Positions 52,245 through 63,284 are shown, counted from the stretch's first letter. The stretch is 64,000 nucleotides of DNA from Ornithinimicrobium sp. INDO-MA30-4 (GCF_021535045.1 NZ_CP091056.1:620001-684000), one strand, 5' to 3'. Translations and numbers: made by a program. Notes: a model not told the origin generated them from the sequence alone.

Positions 52245-53174
52245 CTACCCATCCAGTTGGTCTGCAGAAACGGAGAAGGTGTCGCACGTGTTGGGGTTGC
52301 CGCTCTCGTAGCCAACCGTGAACCAGTGTTCGCGTTGTGCCGCAGATCCGTGTGTCCACAGGTCTGGGTTGATCCGGCTGCCGCTTTGGGACTGGATGGA
52401 GTCATCGCCCACAGCCTCGGCAGCACTCAACGCGGATTCGACCTGGCGCTGGGTGATGGGCTCCAACAGGGTGTTGCCGTCAATATCCTGCGTAGTGGCT
52501 GCATTGCCCACCCATGCTCCAGCGAAGCAGTCAGCCTGCAACTCGACGCGCACCGCGTTTGAGCCATCACCTTGACTGCCGCCACCGTAACGGGACAGCA
52601 CCCCGGTCAAGTTTTGAATGTGGTGCCCATACTCGTGAGCCACGACGTACATCTGCGACAACGAACCGCCGTCCGAGCCCAGTTGTTCCAGTTGCTCAAA
52701 GAACGCGGTATCAAGGTAGATGGTCGAGTCGATGGGGCAGTAGAACGGCCCAACAGCGCTAGTGGCATCACCGCAGCCAGTTGAGGTAGCACCGGTGAAG
52801 ATCACGGTCTCAGCAGGCTCGTAGTCGCTGAAGGCGCGCTCCCAGTAGTCCTGAACGCTGATGACGGTGCCGACCATCCGGCAGTCGACGTTCGCATTCG
52901 CGTCAGCCCCGGTGCGGCACTCGGCAAAGTCGTCCTCCCCAGCGGAATCTGCCGCACTGACGTACTCGGAGTTGTAGTTGGTGCTGGCCCCCGTCGTGCC
53001 ACCGCCACCCGACAGGTCGGAAATATTTCCACCCATCAAGATGTAGATGACAGTAACGACCACTCCGAGCAGGCCACTACCGGCTGCCACGGTCCCGCCG
53101 CCAGCCCTGCGGCCACCTGAGCCGCCCCGTCGGACTTGGCTATTTTTCAGGTTGGCGTTCTCACGGAACGTCAT
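52245..53174 (-). CDS. Neutral zinc metallopeptidase (YpfJ/COG2321 family)
   Basis: Membrane-anchored metallopeptidase of the YpfJ family, 309 residues. One N-terminal transmembrane segment (about residues 29-48, TVAAGSGLLGVVVTVIYILM) follows a basic, Gly-rich start (RRGGSGGRRAGGG), typical of the family. A Gly-rich linker leads to the catalytic domain with the zinc motif MYVVAHEYGHHIQNLTGVL (HExxH) and the Glu in NAVRVELQADCFAGAWVG; GPFYCPIDSTIYLDTAFFEQL is also conserved. Substrate unknown. ATG 53174 has GGAGG upstream. Gene intact. Confidence 0.88.
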   Translation of the reverse strand: MTFRENANLKNSQVRRGGSGGRRAGGGTVAAGSGLLGVVVTVIYILMGGNISDLSGGGGTTGASTNYNSEYVSAADSAGEDDFAECRTGADANANVDCRMVGTVISVQDYWERAFSDYEPAETVIFTGATSTGCGDATSAVGPFYCPIDSTIYLDTAFFEQLEQLGSDGGSLSQMYVVAHEYGHHIQNLTGVLSRYGGGSQGDGSNAVRVELQADCFAGAWVGNAATTQDIDGNTLLEPITQRQVESALSAAEAVGDDSIQSQSGSRINPDLWTHGSAAQREHWFTVGYESGNPNTCDTFSVSADQLDG

Positions 53175-53305
53175 CGGAACCTCCAGGCAGCGGTGATTGG
53201 GCGAGCCTCACCATACTCTCCCGTAGCATGGAGTGTTGGTCACTGTGCCGTGACGTCCCCGGTCTGTTGACCACCCGCAAACGAAGTACCACCGAAGGAG
53301 CTCCC

Positions 53306-54903
53306 TTGATCGTCGTCTCCAACCTGGAGTTACGAGCAGGTTCACGACTCCTGATGGATGAGGTCAACTTCCGCGTCGCGAGCGGAGACCGGGTGGGGCT
53401 TGTTGGTCGCAATGGCGCCGGTAAGACCACCCTGACGAAGGCACTATCGGGTCAGACCGAGCCAGCAGGCGGCACCATTTCGCGCGGTGGAGAGATTGGC
53501 TATCTGCCTCAAGACCCGCGCACTGGTGACCTGAGCGTGCTGGGCCGCGACCGCATCTTGTCCGCGCGTGGCCTCGACACCATCGTGGCCAACATGCGCA
53601 AGGCCGAAGCGGCGATGATGAGCGAAGACGATGCTGTGCGCGAAAAGGCAATGGGACGGTATGCGCGGCTCGAGGCCGACTTCACCTCCCGTGGCGGCTA
53701 TGCCGCAGAGTCCGAAGCGGGCTCAATTGCCAACAGCCTGAGCCTGCCTGAGCGCGTCTTGGGTCAGCCCCTCGACACACTTTCTGGTGGTCAGCGCCGC
53801 CGCATCGAGTTAGCCCGGATCCTCTTCTCTGGCGCAGACACCCTGCTCCTTGACGAGCCCACTAACCACCTGGACGCCGACTCGGTGCTCTGGTTGCGCG
53901 ACTATCTCAAGACGTACCCCGGCGGGTTGTTGATCATCTCGCACGACGTGGCTCTGATTGAGACCGTCGTGAACCGGGTTTTCTATCTCGACGCCAACCG
54001 CTCCGTCATCGACATCTACAACATGGGTTGGAAGCAATACCTGCAGCAGCGGGAAAACGACGAGCGCCGTCGACACCGTGAGCGGGCCAACGCTGAAAAG
54101 AAGGCTCACACCTTGATGGCGCAAGCCGACAAAATGCGGGCTAAGGCGACCAAGGCGGTGGCTGCGCAAAACATGGCACGGCGGGCTCAGCGATTGCTCG
54201 ATGGCTTAGAGACCGAGCAAGTCAGCGACAAGGTCGCCAAGCTGCGTTTCCGACTCCGGCCGCAAGTGGCAAGACACCGCTGATGGCCGAAGGGCTGTCG
54301 CGGTCCTATGGATCCCTGGAGATCTTCACCGATGTCGACCTCGCAATCGACCGTGGCTCCAAGGTCGTCATTCTTGGTCTGAACGGTGCTGGCAAGACGA
54401 CTTTGCTGCGCATTCTGGCGGGCATTGATGACCCGGACACCGGCAAGGTGTTGCCTGGTCACGGTGCCAAGCTCGGCTACTACGCCCAGGAGCACGAAAC
54501 ACTTGATGTTGAGCGCTCGGTTTTGGCGAACATGAAGTCGGCTGCCCCCGATTTGGACGAGACCGAGACTCGCAAGGTGCTGGGCTCGTTCCTCTTCTCT
54601 GGCGACGACGTCCTCAAGTCGGCATCGGTGCTCTCTGGTGGTGAAAAGACCCGATTGGCTCTGGCCATGCTCGTGGTCTCGGCAGCCAATGTGCTCTTGC
54701 TCGATGAGCCGACTAACAACTTGGACCCGGCGTCGCGTGCCGAAGTTTTGGACGCACTTCGTCGCTACGAGGGCGCCGTCATTCTGGTGAGCCACGACGA
54801 GGGCGCGGTCGCTGCTCTGGAGCCAGAGCGTGTGCTGCTCCTGCCCGATGGCGTTGAAGATCACTGGAATGCCGACTACCAAGACTTGATTTCGCTGGCC
54901 TGA
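53306..54903 (+). CDS. ABC-F family translation factor ATPase (one frame break)
   Basis: Soluble twin-ATPase ABC-F protein, about 533 residues, no membrane domain; such proteins bind the ribosomal E site to tune translation or protect against antibiotics. First domain: RVGLVGRNGAGKTTLTKAL and TLSGGQRRRIELARILFSGADTLLLDEPTNHLDADSVLWL. The linker is the charged ERRRHRERANAEKKAHTLMAQADKMRAK. Second domain: VVILGLNGAGKTTLLRILAG and LSGGEKTRLALAMLVVSAANVLLLDEPTNNLDP. The frame breaks near 54251; one C gives RFPTPAASGKTPLMAEGLSRSYG. TTG 53306 has GAAGGA upstream. Exact subfamily not assigned. Confidence 0.9.
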
Positions 54904-54988
54904 CCTGCGGTTCGACGCCTCCACCTCGGAATAGCCCTCGCCGCCTGGTCGTTGAAGTTTGTGCTATCCAACAATGTGAGGTGTATGA

Positions 54989-56862
54989 GTGTCAGTAACC
55001 GGATCGGGCCCCGCCTTTCGGCAATTTAGCCGAGACCAGTCTGTCCTGCGGCGAGAGTTGCGCGACGACACGGTCAAGCGTGTCTGGGGGTATGGAGCCG
55101 CCTTCCGCAAAGAGATCATCATCTTCTTGATCCTGACGGTGATTGGTTCGGCTCTCGTGGTCGCGCCCGCGATCTTGTTGGGCCGCATCATTGACGATGG
55201 CGTTGACGCGGAAAACAAGAGCGTTGTCATCACGCTGGCTTTGATCGTGGCCGCACTGGCCGTCTTCGAGTCACTGCTCACTGTGGTCACACGGTGGTTT
55301 TCATCGAGGATCGGTGAGGGCCTCATCCTCAACCTGCGCAGCGAAGTGTTCGGCCACGTCTTACGCCAACCCATTGCCTTCTTCACCCGCGCGCAAACCG
55401 GAGCCTTGGTCAATCGACTGAACACCGATGTCATCGGAGCACAGCAGGCCTTCACCTCGATCCTGTCTGGCCTGGTGAGCAACATCATCCAACTCGTCAT
55501 TGTCTTGGCCGTGTTGCTGTCGACCTCATGGCAAATCACGGTGCTGGCGGTGTTGTTATTGCCACTCTTTCTGGTGCCGGCTAAATACATGGGCCGTCGG
55601 CTGTCTGGTCTCACCCGCACCCAGATGCAGATGAACTCCGAGCTAGCTAGTCGAATGACGGAGCGATTCAATGTCGCTGGGGCTTTGCTGGTGCGACTCT
55701 TTGGACGTCCCAGCCAGGAGATTGCCGAGTATGAGTCGCGCGCCGAGAAGGTGCGTGATGCCGGGGTAGCCATCTCGGTTAACCGGGTGGTCTTTGCCGC
55801 CGGGCTGGGCCTCGTCGCGGCTTTGGCTACCGCCATCGTCTACGGCCTCGGGGGAGTGGGGGCCGTTGAAGGCACCCTCTCAACGGGTGACCTTGTGGTG
55901 ATGGCTGCTCTCTTGGCACGGCTGTATGGTCCGCTCACGGCGCTATCTAATGTGCGCGTCGACGTGATGACCGCACTCGTGAGCTTTGAACGAGTGTTTG
56001 AAGTGCTCGACCTCAAGCCGCTGGTCACCGAGAAGGATGACGCTGTCGCCTTGCCCCATGGCCCAGTTGACGTGGAGTTCGAGCACGCAACCTTTGCCTA
56101 CCCCGACTCTGAACAAGTTTCCTTGTCCTCGTTGGATTTGCGGCCAGAGGCCGAAACTGCAGACGACAGGCCCGTCCTCAGCGACATCAGCGTGTCCGTT
56201 CCAGCAGGTTCGATGGTTGCCGTGGTCGGGCCTAGTGGCGCCGGCAAGTCGACGCTGACCAACCTCGTTTCTCGGCTCTACGACCCGACTGAGGGAACTG
56301 TGCGAATCGGGGGGACGGATCTGCGCGACGCGACCTTCGATAGCCTGCGCGACACCGTCGGCGTGGTGAGTCAGGACGCTCACATGTTTAACGACACCAT
56401 CCGAGCAAATTTGCTGTATGCCGAGCCGCACGCAGATGAGTCACAGATGGAGCAAGCGCTTCGCGGCGCCCGCATCTGGGAGTTGATCCAGCGGCTGCCT
56501 GATGGGCTTGACACTGTGGTGGGAGATCGAGGGCACCGACTTTCCGGTGGCGAAAAGCAGCGATTGGCTATTGCCCGGTTGCTCTTGAAGTCACCGAGCG
56601 TGATTGTGCTGGATGAGGCGACGGCCCACTGGACAGCGAGTCCGAGTCAGCTGTGCAGCGGGCGCTCGACGAGGCTCTCCAAGGGCGCACCTCCATCGTG
56701 ATCGCGCACCGCCTCTCCACCATCCGCAACGCCGACAAGATCGTAGTGTTGGCAGCGGGCAAGGTCTTGCAGCAAGGGACTCACGAAGAACTGCTAGAAG
56801 CCGGCGGCATGTACCAAATGCTGTATGAGACGCAATTCGCCCCGGCAGCTGCTCGGGACTAA
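54989..56862 (+). CDS. ABC half-exporter, ATP-binding/permease fusion (one frame break)
   Basis: ABC exporter half-transporter of about 625 residues, working as a dimer. The N-terminal part has six membrane helices (from [23 protein letters not shown] to [15 protein letters not shown]), with [21 protein letters not shown] as the typical coupling region. ATPase: Walker [20 protein letters not shown]-loop [11 protein letters not shown], signature [17 protein letters not shown] and Walker [18 protein letters not shown], which needs one C restored near 56629; H-loop [20 protein letters not shown] 54989 is the best start but no strong Shine-Dalgarno is seen. Substrate (lipid or drug) unknown. Confidence 0.9.
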
Positions 56863-56879
56863 AGCGCGTCGGCAGGACG

Positions 56880-57680
56880 CTATTCGTCCTCTTCGTCCCA
56901 GATGCGCGTCTTACGGGGTTTGCTAGGCACTGCGCCCTTGTCTTCTCGAGCGTCCAGCACTTCACGACGGAACAACACGCCGATCAAGATGAACCCCAAC
57001 GGCACCACGAGCCACCACTGGATCGCGTACGCCAAGTGTGAACCTAACCCGGTATCGGGTCTGTCGGCAGCCTCAGGACGGGCTGGGGTCTGCCCGTCTT
57101 GGGTGGTTTCGGTCTCTAACTCTAGGTAGGCCGGCAACAGGTCCAAGTCAGTCTTTTCAGCGGCTGAAGCCGTGTTTATCGAGGCAAGCTGGTCTGCTGG
57201 GAGATCGCGGTCCAGGTCAATCTCGGGGTTGCGCAGCCACCCTTGAATAGTCACCGTTCCCTCAGGCGCAGGTGGCACGTCCGGCAAGATGGAAGCAGTT
57301 TCAGCGTTTTCGACCCAGCCACGGTCCACCAAGATGGTGCCACCGCCCGCCGAGTCTTGAAATGGAACGAGCACTTCGTAGCCGTAGGTGCCTCTAAAAG
57401 GCCGATTGCGAACGTAGAGCTGATGCTGGGGGAGGTAGCGTCCCTCGATCTCGACAGCCGTCCATTCACTGGGTGCCGCGAGCTCCGGCGATTCGGAGGT
57501 GAGGACGGTGCCTAGCTGGACGGGGTCAGCGCCGTAGTTGGTTTCGACCGCAGTGCGAGCATCGAGTTTGGCTTCATGCCGACCGAACTGCCATTGCCCC
57601 AGGCTGAAGGTGGCCCAAGCGAATGCAGCGGCAACGAGCAACATGCCTAGGCGGCGAAGCGTGAAAAACTGTCGAAGCAT
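56880..57680 (-). CDS. SURF1 family cytochrome oxidase assembly protein
   Basis: SURF1 (Shy1) family protein of 266 residues, assisting assembly of the heme A-containing aa3 oxidase. Two membrane segments bracket the protein: residues 11-30 (GMLLVAAAFAWATFSLGQWQ, with the usual GxWQ) and about 220-240 (IQWWLVVPLGFILIGVLF). Conserved inner motifs: VEIEGRYLPQHQLYVRNRPFRGTYGYEVLVPF and GTILVDRGWVENAE. The C-terminus is charged (KPRKTRIWDEEDE). It fits with ctaA and ctaB elsewhere in the window. The start overlaps the stop of the small gene upstream. Gene intact. Confidence 0.9.
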   Translation of the reverse strand: MLRQFFTLRRLGMLLVAAAFAWATFSLGQWQFGRHEAKLDARTAVETNYGADPVQLGTVLTSESPELAAPSEWTAVEIEGRYLPQHQLYVRNRPFRGTYGYEVLVPFQDSAGGGTILVDRGWVENAETASILPDVPPAPEGTVTIQGWLRNPEIDLDRDLPADQLASINTASAAEKTDLDLLPAYLELETETTQDGQTPARPEAADRPDTGLGSHLAYAIQWWLVVPLGFILIGVLFRREVLDAREDKGAVPSKPRKTRIWDEEDE

Positions 57681-57910
57681 CAGCCGTCAGAGTCGCTGAG
57701 CTCTGCGACGGGGATGACGTCAATCAAAAAGCCGCGAATATCGACGAAACTGGACAGATGGTCACGATGCTCTGGGCAGGCTGTCCACACTTTACGTCGA
57801 GTCGCCGTGTGAATTTTCGGGTTGCGCCACCTGACGGCATCAGTAGCTAGGGCTCGGCAGCCTTTAGCGCTGCACCGCAGGTCGATCGGTGTCAACTCGG
57901 ACGAAATCAC
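57680..57910 (-). CDS. Conserved small protein with a putative zinc site
   Basis: 76 residues; I know similar small proteins next to SURF1 genes in actinobacteria but not their function. It has LRCSAKGCRALATDAVRWRNPKIHTATRRKVWTACPEHRDHL, where two Cys (C-x4-C) and a later C-x2-H could bind one zinc ion. The stop overlaps the SURF1 ATG and its ATG overlaps the DUF3099 gene stop, so the three genes form one translationally coupled unit. Confidence 0.7.
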   Translation of the reverse strand: MISSELTPIDLRCSAKGCRALATDAVRWRNPKIHTATRRKVWTACPEHRDHLSSFVDIRGFLIDVIPVAELSDSDG

Positions 57911-58218
57911 TGCTCTTCGTAATGGTTCTGCGAGGGCGTGACCGGCAGAGCGCGCGTCGGCGAAACTGGCCCATTGCTGGCCTGCCGGTGGTCGACATTG
58001 TTGGCCGTCATCACTGCGACTGAGGGGATAAAGATCGCTGCCATGGCCAGGATGATGCCGATGACGAGTTGGCCACTCATGAGTGCCCAGACGGAAAGCG
58101 GAAAAGCCGCCACTCGGAACGACATGGCGTAGAGGTATGTACGCATGCGGTTGTTCCGGTCTTCGCGCCGCGACACGGGCGCGGTGGTGACACCTTGGAG
58201 TCGCCGATTAGTGCGCAT
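57907..58218 (-). CDS. DUF3099 membrane protein
   Basis: 103 residues with two hydrophobic segments (VAAFPLSVWALMSGQLVIGIILAMAAIFIPSVAVMTAN). RMRTYLYAMSFRVAAFPLSVWAL is the DUF3099 signature, found only in actinobacteria as far as I know. Function unknown. ATG 58218 has TATCAT 6 bases upstream, so it is probably leaderless. It is divergent from fabG with 28 bases between start codons. Gene intact. Confidence 0.85.
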   Translation of the reverse strand: MRTNRRLQGVTTAPVSRREDRNNRMRTYLYAMSFRVAAFPLSVWALMSGQLVIGIILAMAAIFIPSVAVMTANNVDHRQASNGPVSPTRALPVTPSQNHYEEQ

Positions 58219-58224
58219 GACCCC

Positions 58225-58986
<762 letters not shown>

Positions 58987-59021
58987 AAGCGCTGCTCCAT
59001 CCACTAAGGGGATATGAACTC

Positions 59022-59777
59022 ATGCTGTTGAACAACAAAACGTTGCTGATCACAGGGGTCTTGACCGACTCCTCCATTGCCTTTCACGTGGCTCGCCTTG
59101 CCCAAGAGCAGGGTGCCAAGGTCATCTTGACTTCGTTTGGTCGCACCACCCGCATCACTTCAGCGATTGCGCGGCGACTGCCCGAACCGGTGGAAATCGT
59201 TGAGTTGGACGTCTCAAACAAGGAGCATCTCGACACCCTGGCGGATCGCCTGCGAGAGCACACGGACAAGGTCGACGGCGTCCTGCACTCGATCGGTTTT
59301 GCGCCCCAGGGAGCGTTCCATTTCATGGACGCTGAGTGGGAGGACGTGTCGACTGCCGTGCACATCTCGGCCTACTCGCTCAAGGCGCTGGCCAAGGCTG
59401 CCCTGCCGTTGATGGACCGTGGCGGCAGCATCGTGGGCCTCACCTTCGATGCAACTTTCGCGTGGCCAATCTACGACTGGATGGGTGTGGCCAAGTCCGC
59501 GTTCGAATCCACCAACCGCTATCTCGCTAGGGATGTGGGCCCCATGGGTATCCGCAGCAACCTCGTTGCTGCTGGTCCAATCTCCACCACGGCGGCCAAT
59601 TCGATCCCCGAGTTCGGCCAGTTCGCAAAGTGGGGCGAGCACGCACCACTAGGCTGGGACGTCCAGGACCCAGTACCAGCAGCACAGGCCAGCGTGGCGC
59701 TGCTATCCGACTGGTTCCCGGCAACCACTGGTGAGATTGTGCACGTTGATGGCGGATTCCACGCCACCGGTTTCTAA
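59022..59777 (+). CDS. fabI: Enoyl-ACP reductase (FabI/InhA)
   Basis: NADH-dependent enoyl-ACP reductase, the last step of the fatty acid elongation cycle; 251 residues. MLLNNKTLLITGVLTDSSIAFHVARLAQEQGAKVILTSFGR is the FabI/InhA cofactor region (GVxxDSSIA). VDGVLHSIGFAPQGAF and the active-site WPIYDWMGVAKSAFESTNRYLARDVGPMGIRSNLVAAGPI hold the Tyr and Lys of the family. It is the target type of isoniazid and triclosan in other species. AAGGGG lies about 13 bases upstream of the ATG. Gene intact. Confidence 0.95.
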   Translation: MLLNNKTLLITGVLTDSSIAFHVARLAQEQGAKVILTSFGRTTRITSAIARRLPEPVEIVELDVSNKEHLDTLADRLREHTDKVDGVLHSIGFAPQGAFHFMDAEWEDVSTAVHISAYSLKALAKAALPLMDRGGSIVGLTFDATFAWPIYDWMGVAKSAFESTNRYLARDVGPMGIRSNLVAAGPISTTAANSIPEFGQFAKWGEHAPLGWDVQDPVPAAQASVALLSDWFPATTGEIVHVDGGFHATGF

Positions 59778-59812
59778 AACGTATGCCGGCCGGACGGGCC
59801 GGTGAGATTGCA

Positions 59813-59841
59813 CCGGCCCTCACGCAGCTCGTGAGGGCCGG
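59813..59841 (+). terminator. fabI terminator
   Basis: An 11-bp stem CCGGCCCTCAC (59813-59823) with 59831-59841, a 7-base loop, then GCTTTGTTCTT. An alternative 9-bp hairpin (59796-59804 with 59811-59819) shares the left arm and would disrupt it. Confidence 0.8.
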
Positions 59842-59885
59842 GCTTTGTTCTTGGTATTTGCTGGTTTTCTAGCTTGGTCCTCACA

Positions 59886-59917
59886 GTTTTGGGCCCCGTT
59901 CGGCAGGGACCCAAAAC
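59886..59917 (-). terminator. Probable glgC terminator
   Basis: GTTTTGGG (59886-59893) with CCCAAAAC (59910-59917) plus inner G-C pairs, 10 bases past the glgC stop on the minus strand. Confidence 0.65.
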
Positions 59918-59927
59918 TTCGATTCCT

Positions 59928-61179
59928 TTAGCCGTCGATGACCATGCCCTTACCGACGACGGTCAGACCAGAATCGGTAACCGTGAATCCACGTGAACGG
60001 TCAAGGTCGTGATCGACACCGATCTCGGTGCCTTCTGGCACGTAGACGTTCTTGTCGATGATCGCTTTGCGAATGGTGCAGTGCCGCATGATTTCGACGT
60101 TGTCCAAGATGACGGAGTCGTGGATCTCGCTGTGACTGTGGATTCGCACGTTGGGCGAGAGGACTGAGTTGCTCACGTGCGACCCGCTAATCACGACACC
60201 GGGGGAAATGGCGGACCCGATGGCGGTCCCTGCCTCGTTGTTCGAGCCACGGACAAACTTGGCTGGCGGGGGGCAGCCGTAGTCAGTGAGGATCGGCCAA
60301 TCTAAGTTGTAGAGGTTGAAGACGGGGTGGACAGAGACGAGGTCCATGTGCGCGTCGTAGTAGGAATCCATGGTCCCGACGTCACGCCAGTAGCCCTTGT
60401 CGCGCTCAGTGGCGCCAGGCACCTCGTTGTCCTTGAAGTCATAGACGTAGGCCTCACCCTTCTCGACGAAGGCCGGCACGATGTCACCGCCCATGTCGTG
60501 CTTGGAACCCTCAAGATCGGCATCTTCCTTGACTGCACGCTCGAGCACGTCAGCGTCGAAGACGTAGTTGCCCATCGAGGCAAGGATCTCGTTGGGGGAG
60601 TCAGGCAATCCGGGAGGGCTCGTCGGCTTCTCCAGGAACTCGCGAATCTTTGAGGGGTTGTCTGGCTCGACGTCGATGACACCGAATTGGTCTGCCATGG
60701 CAATATCCTGGCGGATTGCTGCCACCGTGACCCCGGCGCCGTTCTTAATGTGCTCGTCGACCATTTGGGAGAAGTCCATGCGATAGACGTGGTCGGCACC
60801 GACGACAACAACGATATCGGGCTTCTCGTCGTGCATCAGGTTCAAGCTCTGATAAATCGCATCTGCACTGCCAGCGAACCAGTGCTTACCCATCCGCTGC
60901 TGGGCTGGAACAGGGGCAACATAGTTGCCGAGGAGAGTGGACATTCGCCAGGTTTTCGTGACGTGAGTGTCCAGGCTGTGCGATTTGTACTGGGTTAGGA
61001 CGACCATCTTGAGGTAGCCAGAGTTGGCGATGTTGGAGAGCGAAGTCAATTAGGCGGTAGATGCCGCCGAATGGAACGGCAGGCTTGGCCCGATCCGCTG
61101 TGAGCGGCATGAGCCGCTTCCCCTCACCACCGGCCAACACGATGGCTAGAACCTTTGACCTATGCGACTTATTCACCAT
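59928..61179 (-). CDS. glgC: Glucose-1-phosphate adenylyltransferase (one frame break)
   Basis: ADP-glucose pyrophosphorylase, supplying ADP-glucose for glycogen; about 418 residues. Nucleotide site: [39 protein letters not shown]. The frame breaks near 61038; two bases (CT) are needed to give [24 protein letters not shown]. Other blocks: GTADAI is here [10 protein letters not shown], then [30 protein letters not shown] and the left-handed beta-helix end [38 protein letters not shown] 61179 has TAGGTT 6 bases upstream. Divergent from glgA. Confidence 0.95.
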
Positions 61180-61184
61180 GCGCC

Positions 61185-61198
61185 AAACCTACTGGTTT
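61185..61198. promoter_or_regulatory. AAACC-TACT-GGTTT inverted repeat over the glgC -10
   Basis: Perfect 5-bp arms with a 4-base spacer; the TAGGTT box of glgC (61186-61191, minus strand, 6 bases before the ATG) lies within it. May be an operator for glgC; short enough to be chance. Confidence 0.35.
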
Positions 61199-61241
61199 CT
61201 AGAGTCTTTTGCGAGGGGTAGCCGCACATCGTTTGAGCCGA

Positions 61242-61247
61242 TAGCGT
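61242..61247 (+). promoter_or_regulatory. -10 box (TAGCGT) of leaderless glgA
   Basis: TAGCGT, 6 bases before the GTG at 61254. Confidence 0.55.
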
Positions 61248-61253
61248 GACGGC

Positions 61254-62472
61254 GTGCTGATCGATATCCTCACCCGCGAATACCCGCCCAACATCTATGG
61301 AGGAGCGGGGGTGCATGTAGACGAACTCACCCGCGCCCTTCGGGCCATCGATGACGTCAACGTGCAAGTGCGTGCCTTCGACGATCCGGTCGAAGAGGAG
61401 GGCACGAAGGGCTACCCGCCGCTGCCGCAACTGGCTGAGGCCAACGCCGCCCTTCGCACCTTGGGCGTCGACCTGACGATTGCCGCGGACAGCGTGGCGA
61501 GCCCACCAGATGTGGTTCACTCCCACACCTGGTATGCCAACTTCGCCGGTCACTTGACCTCCTTGGTGGCTGGGGTGCCGCACGTGATCTCGGCTCACTC
61601 GCTGGAGCCGATGCGCCCCTGGAAGGCCGAGCAGTTGGGTGGCGGCTACCGCCTATCAAGCTATGTCGAGCGCACTTCGTACCTCAACGCTGACGCGGTA
61701 ATCGCTGTGTCCGACGGTATGCGCAAGGACGTTTTGAAGAGTTATCCCGACATTGACCCGGACAAGGTCCATGTTGTCCACAACGGTATCGACGCCGAAG
61801 GCTGGCAGCGCGACACGAGCCCCGAGGCGATGGCGGTGCTCGCTGAGCACGGGATCGACCCAGAGAAGCCCATGGTGGCTTTCTTGGGCCGCATCACGCG
61901 GCAAAAGGGTTTGCCCTACCTGCTGCGCTCATTACGCGAGATCCCCGCTGACACTCAGATCGTGTTGCTCGCGGGAGCACCTGACACCCGGAGATCAAGG
62001 CCGAGGTCATTGCCTTGGTCGACGATCTGCGCGACTCGCGCGATGGCTCCGTCATCTGGATTGGCGAGATGCTGGGCCGGCCCAAGGTCGCAGCCATCCT
62101 GTCCGCCGCCACGGTGTTCATGTGCCCCTCGATTTATGAGCCGCTTGGCATCGTCAACCTGGAAGCGATGGCGTGTGGCGCGGCAGTGGTCGCTACGGCT
62201 ACCGGCGGTATCCCCGAGGTTGTTGTCCACGGCGAGACTGGCTGGTTGGTGCCGATCGAACAGGTCGAGGACGGCACCGGCACACCGTTGACGAGGATAA
62301 GTACGTCGCAGATTTCGCCGCAGCACTCAATGATGCGCTGTCTGACCCTGAGCGTGCTGAGCGGATGGGGCAAGCCGGCCGGGAGCGCGCCATCGAGTCC
62401 TTCTCATGGGATGCCATTGCTGAGCGCACCGTTGAGGTTTACAAGGCGGTGATCGCGGCCCGCGAAAACTGA
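61254..62472 (+). CDS. glgA: Glycogen synthase / GlgM-like GT4 glycosyltransferase (two frame breaks)
   Basis: GT4 glycosyltransferase of about 407 residues, the actinobacterial type annotated as glycogen synthase GlgA; the mycobacterial homologue (GlgM) makes maltose-1-phosphate from ADP-glucose and glucose-1-phosphate. N-terminal MLIDILTREYPPNIYGGAGVHVDELTRAL; DVVHSHTWYANFAGHL; AHSLEPMRPWKAEQLGGGY; nucleotide-sugar region MVAFLGRITRQKGLPYLL and the GT4 motif CPSIYEPLGIVNLEAMACGAAVVATATGGIPEVV. Breaks near 61987 (one C) and 62287 (one G, giving GTPVDEDKYVADFAAAL). Divergent from glgC, as in mycobacteria. Confidence 0.9.
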
Positions 62473-63253
62473 TCCGATCTTCTGAACGTCCCTTGGGTGG
62501 GTGGTGCTGGCGCCACCCACCCAGCGCATTGCCGCGACATTCGTGGCAACGACAAGAGCCGCTGCGCTGCGGTCAGCAAGCCGGTTTAGCAACATCTCCC
62601 GGCTCCGCGTGGAGGTCACGTCGACGCCGTGCAAGCGTGGATCGCGGCCCGCATCAGCTAGTGCCAACACCGAGCCAGCCAGTTCAATGACGCGCTCGGC
62701 CCGGCGTGGGATATCCACGGGCAAGCCCCAGGAGTCACCCATTCGATCCCTGGCCAGATCTTCCACCAATTCTTTGCCAAAGGCTGGATCGGCCAAGCTA
62801 CTGAGTTGGCTTGTGAACGTCGCCAGATCGCGTCGCAGCATCAACTCGGTGTCCGGCAAGTCCGCCTGCTGGACCCGATGTTGGGGTACAGGCGTGACGC
62901 TAAAGACGTCCATTGTGCTTGCCACCCTTGATCCCCGTCGGGGCCAAAGTCTCGATCTCGGGCACCAAGGCCGCGCCAATGCCGGGCACGTAGACGGCTT
63001 CTTCGGCTTGCACCGCAGCATCGACGAACTCGGTGCTGCCTTGGGGGATTGAGGTTGTGTCACCTGATCGAGGCAAGCCAACCAGGACAACGCGCTCACC
63101 TAAGTCACGCCATACCTCGAGAGTAGTTTGCAGGCCATCGACATGGTCCATGTCGGGCAGAGCGCGTGCAGCGACATCTTTGAGATCGGCTGAGTTGGCA
63201 ATCGCGGCGGTTGCCCAGAGCGCAACGCGCACACTGGCAGGCAAAGTTGGCAT
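62404..63253 (-). CDS. Conserved actinobacterial hypothetical protein (two or more frame breaks)
   Basis: Family seen in actinobacteria beside an ABC ATPase gene, no known function as far as I recall. N-terminus: MPTLPASVRVALWATAAIANSADLKDVAARALPDMDHVDGL, then LEVWRDLGERVVLVGLPRSGDTTSIPQGS and AEEAVYVPGIGAALVPEIETFGPDGDQGWQAQWTSFSVTPVPQHRV, which needs one T near 62947 and one near 62903. The rest is helical: RAERVIELAGSVLALADAGRDPRLHGVDVTSTRSREMLLNRLADRSAAALVVATNVAAMRW. The 3' end is uncertain: the open frame runs 69 bases into glgA, so a further break near 62510 is likely. ATG 63253 has TACGAT 7 bases upstream. Confidence 0.65.
62495..62522. terminator. Hairpin between glgA and the convergent hypothetical gene
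   Basis: A perfect 10-bp stem GGGTGGGTGG (62495-62504) with 62513-62522 and an 8-base loop, 23 bases past the glgA stop. No clear T tract. Confidence 0.55.
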
Positions 63254-63260
63254 GTCCCCG

Positions 63261-63266
63261 ATCGTA
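63261..63266 (-). promoter_or_regulatory. -10 box (TACGAT) of leaderless hypothetical gene
   Basis: TACGAT on the minus strand, 7 bases before the ATG at 63253. Confidence 0.5.
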
Positions 63267-63284
63267 GAACGTGGCGCTGGCAAC

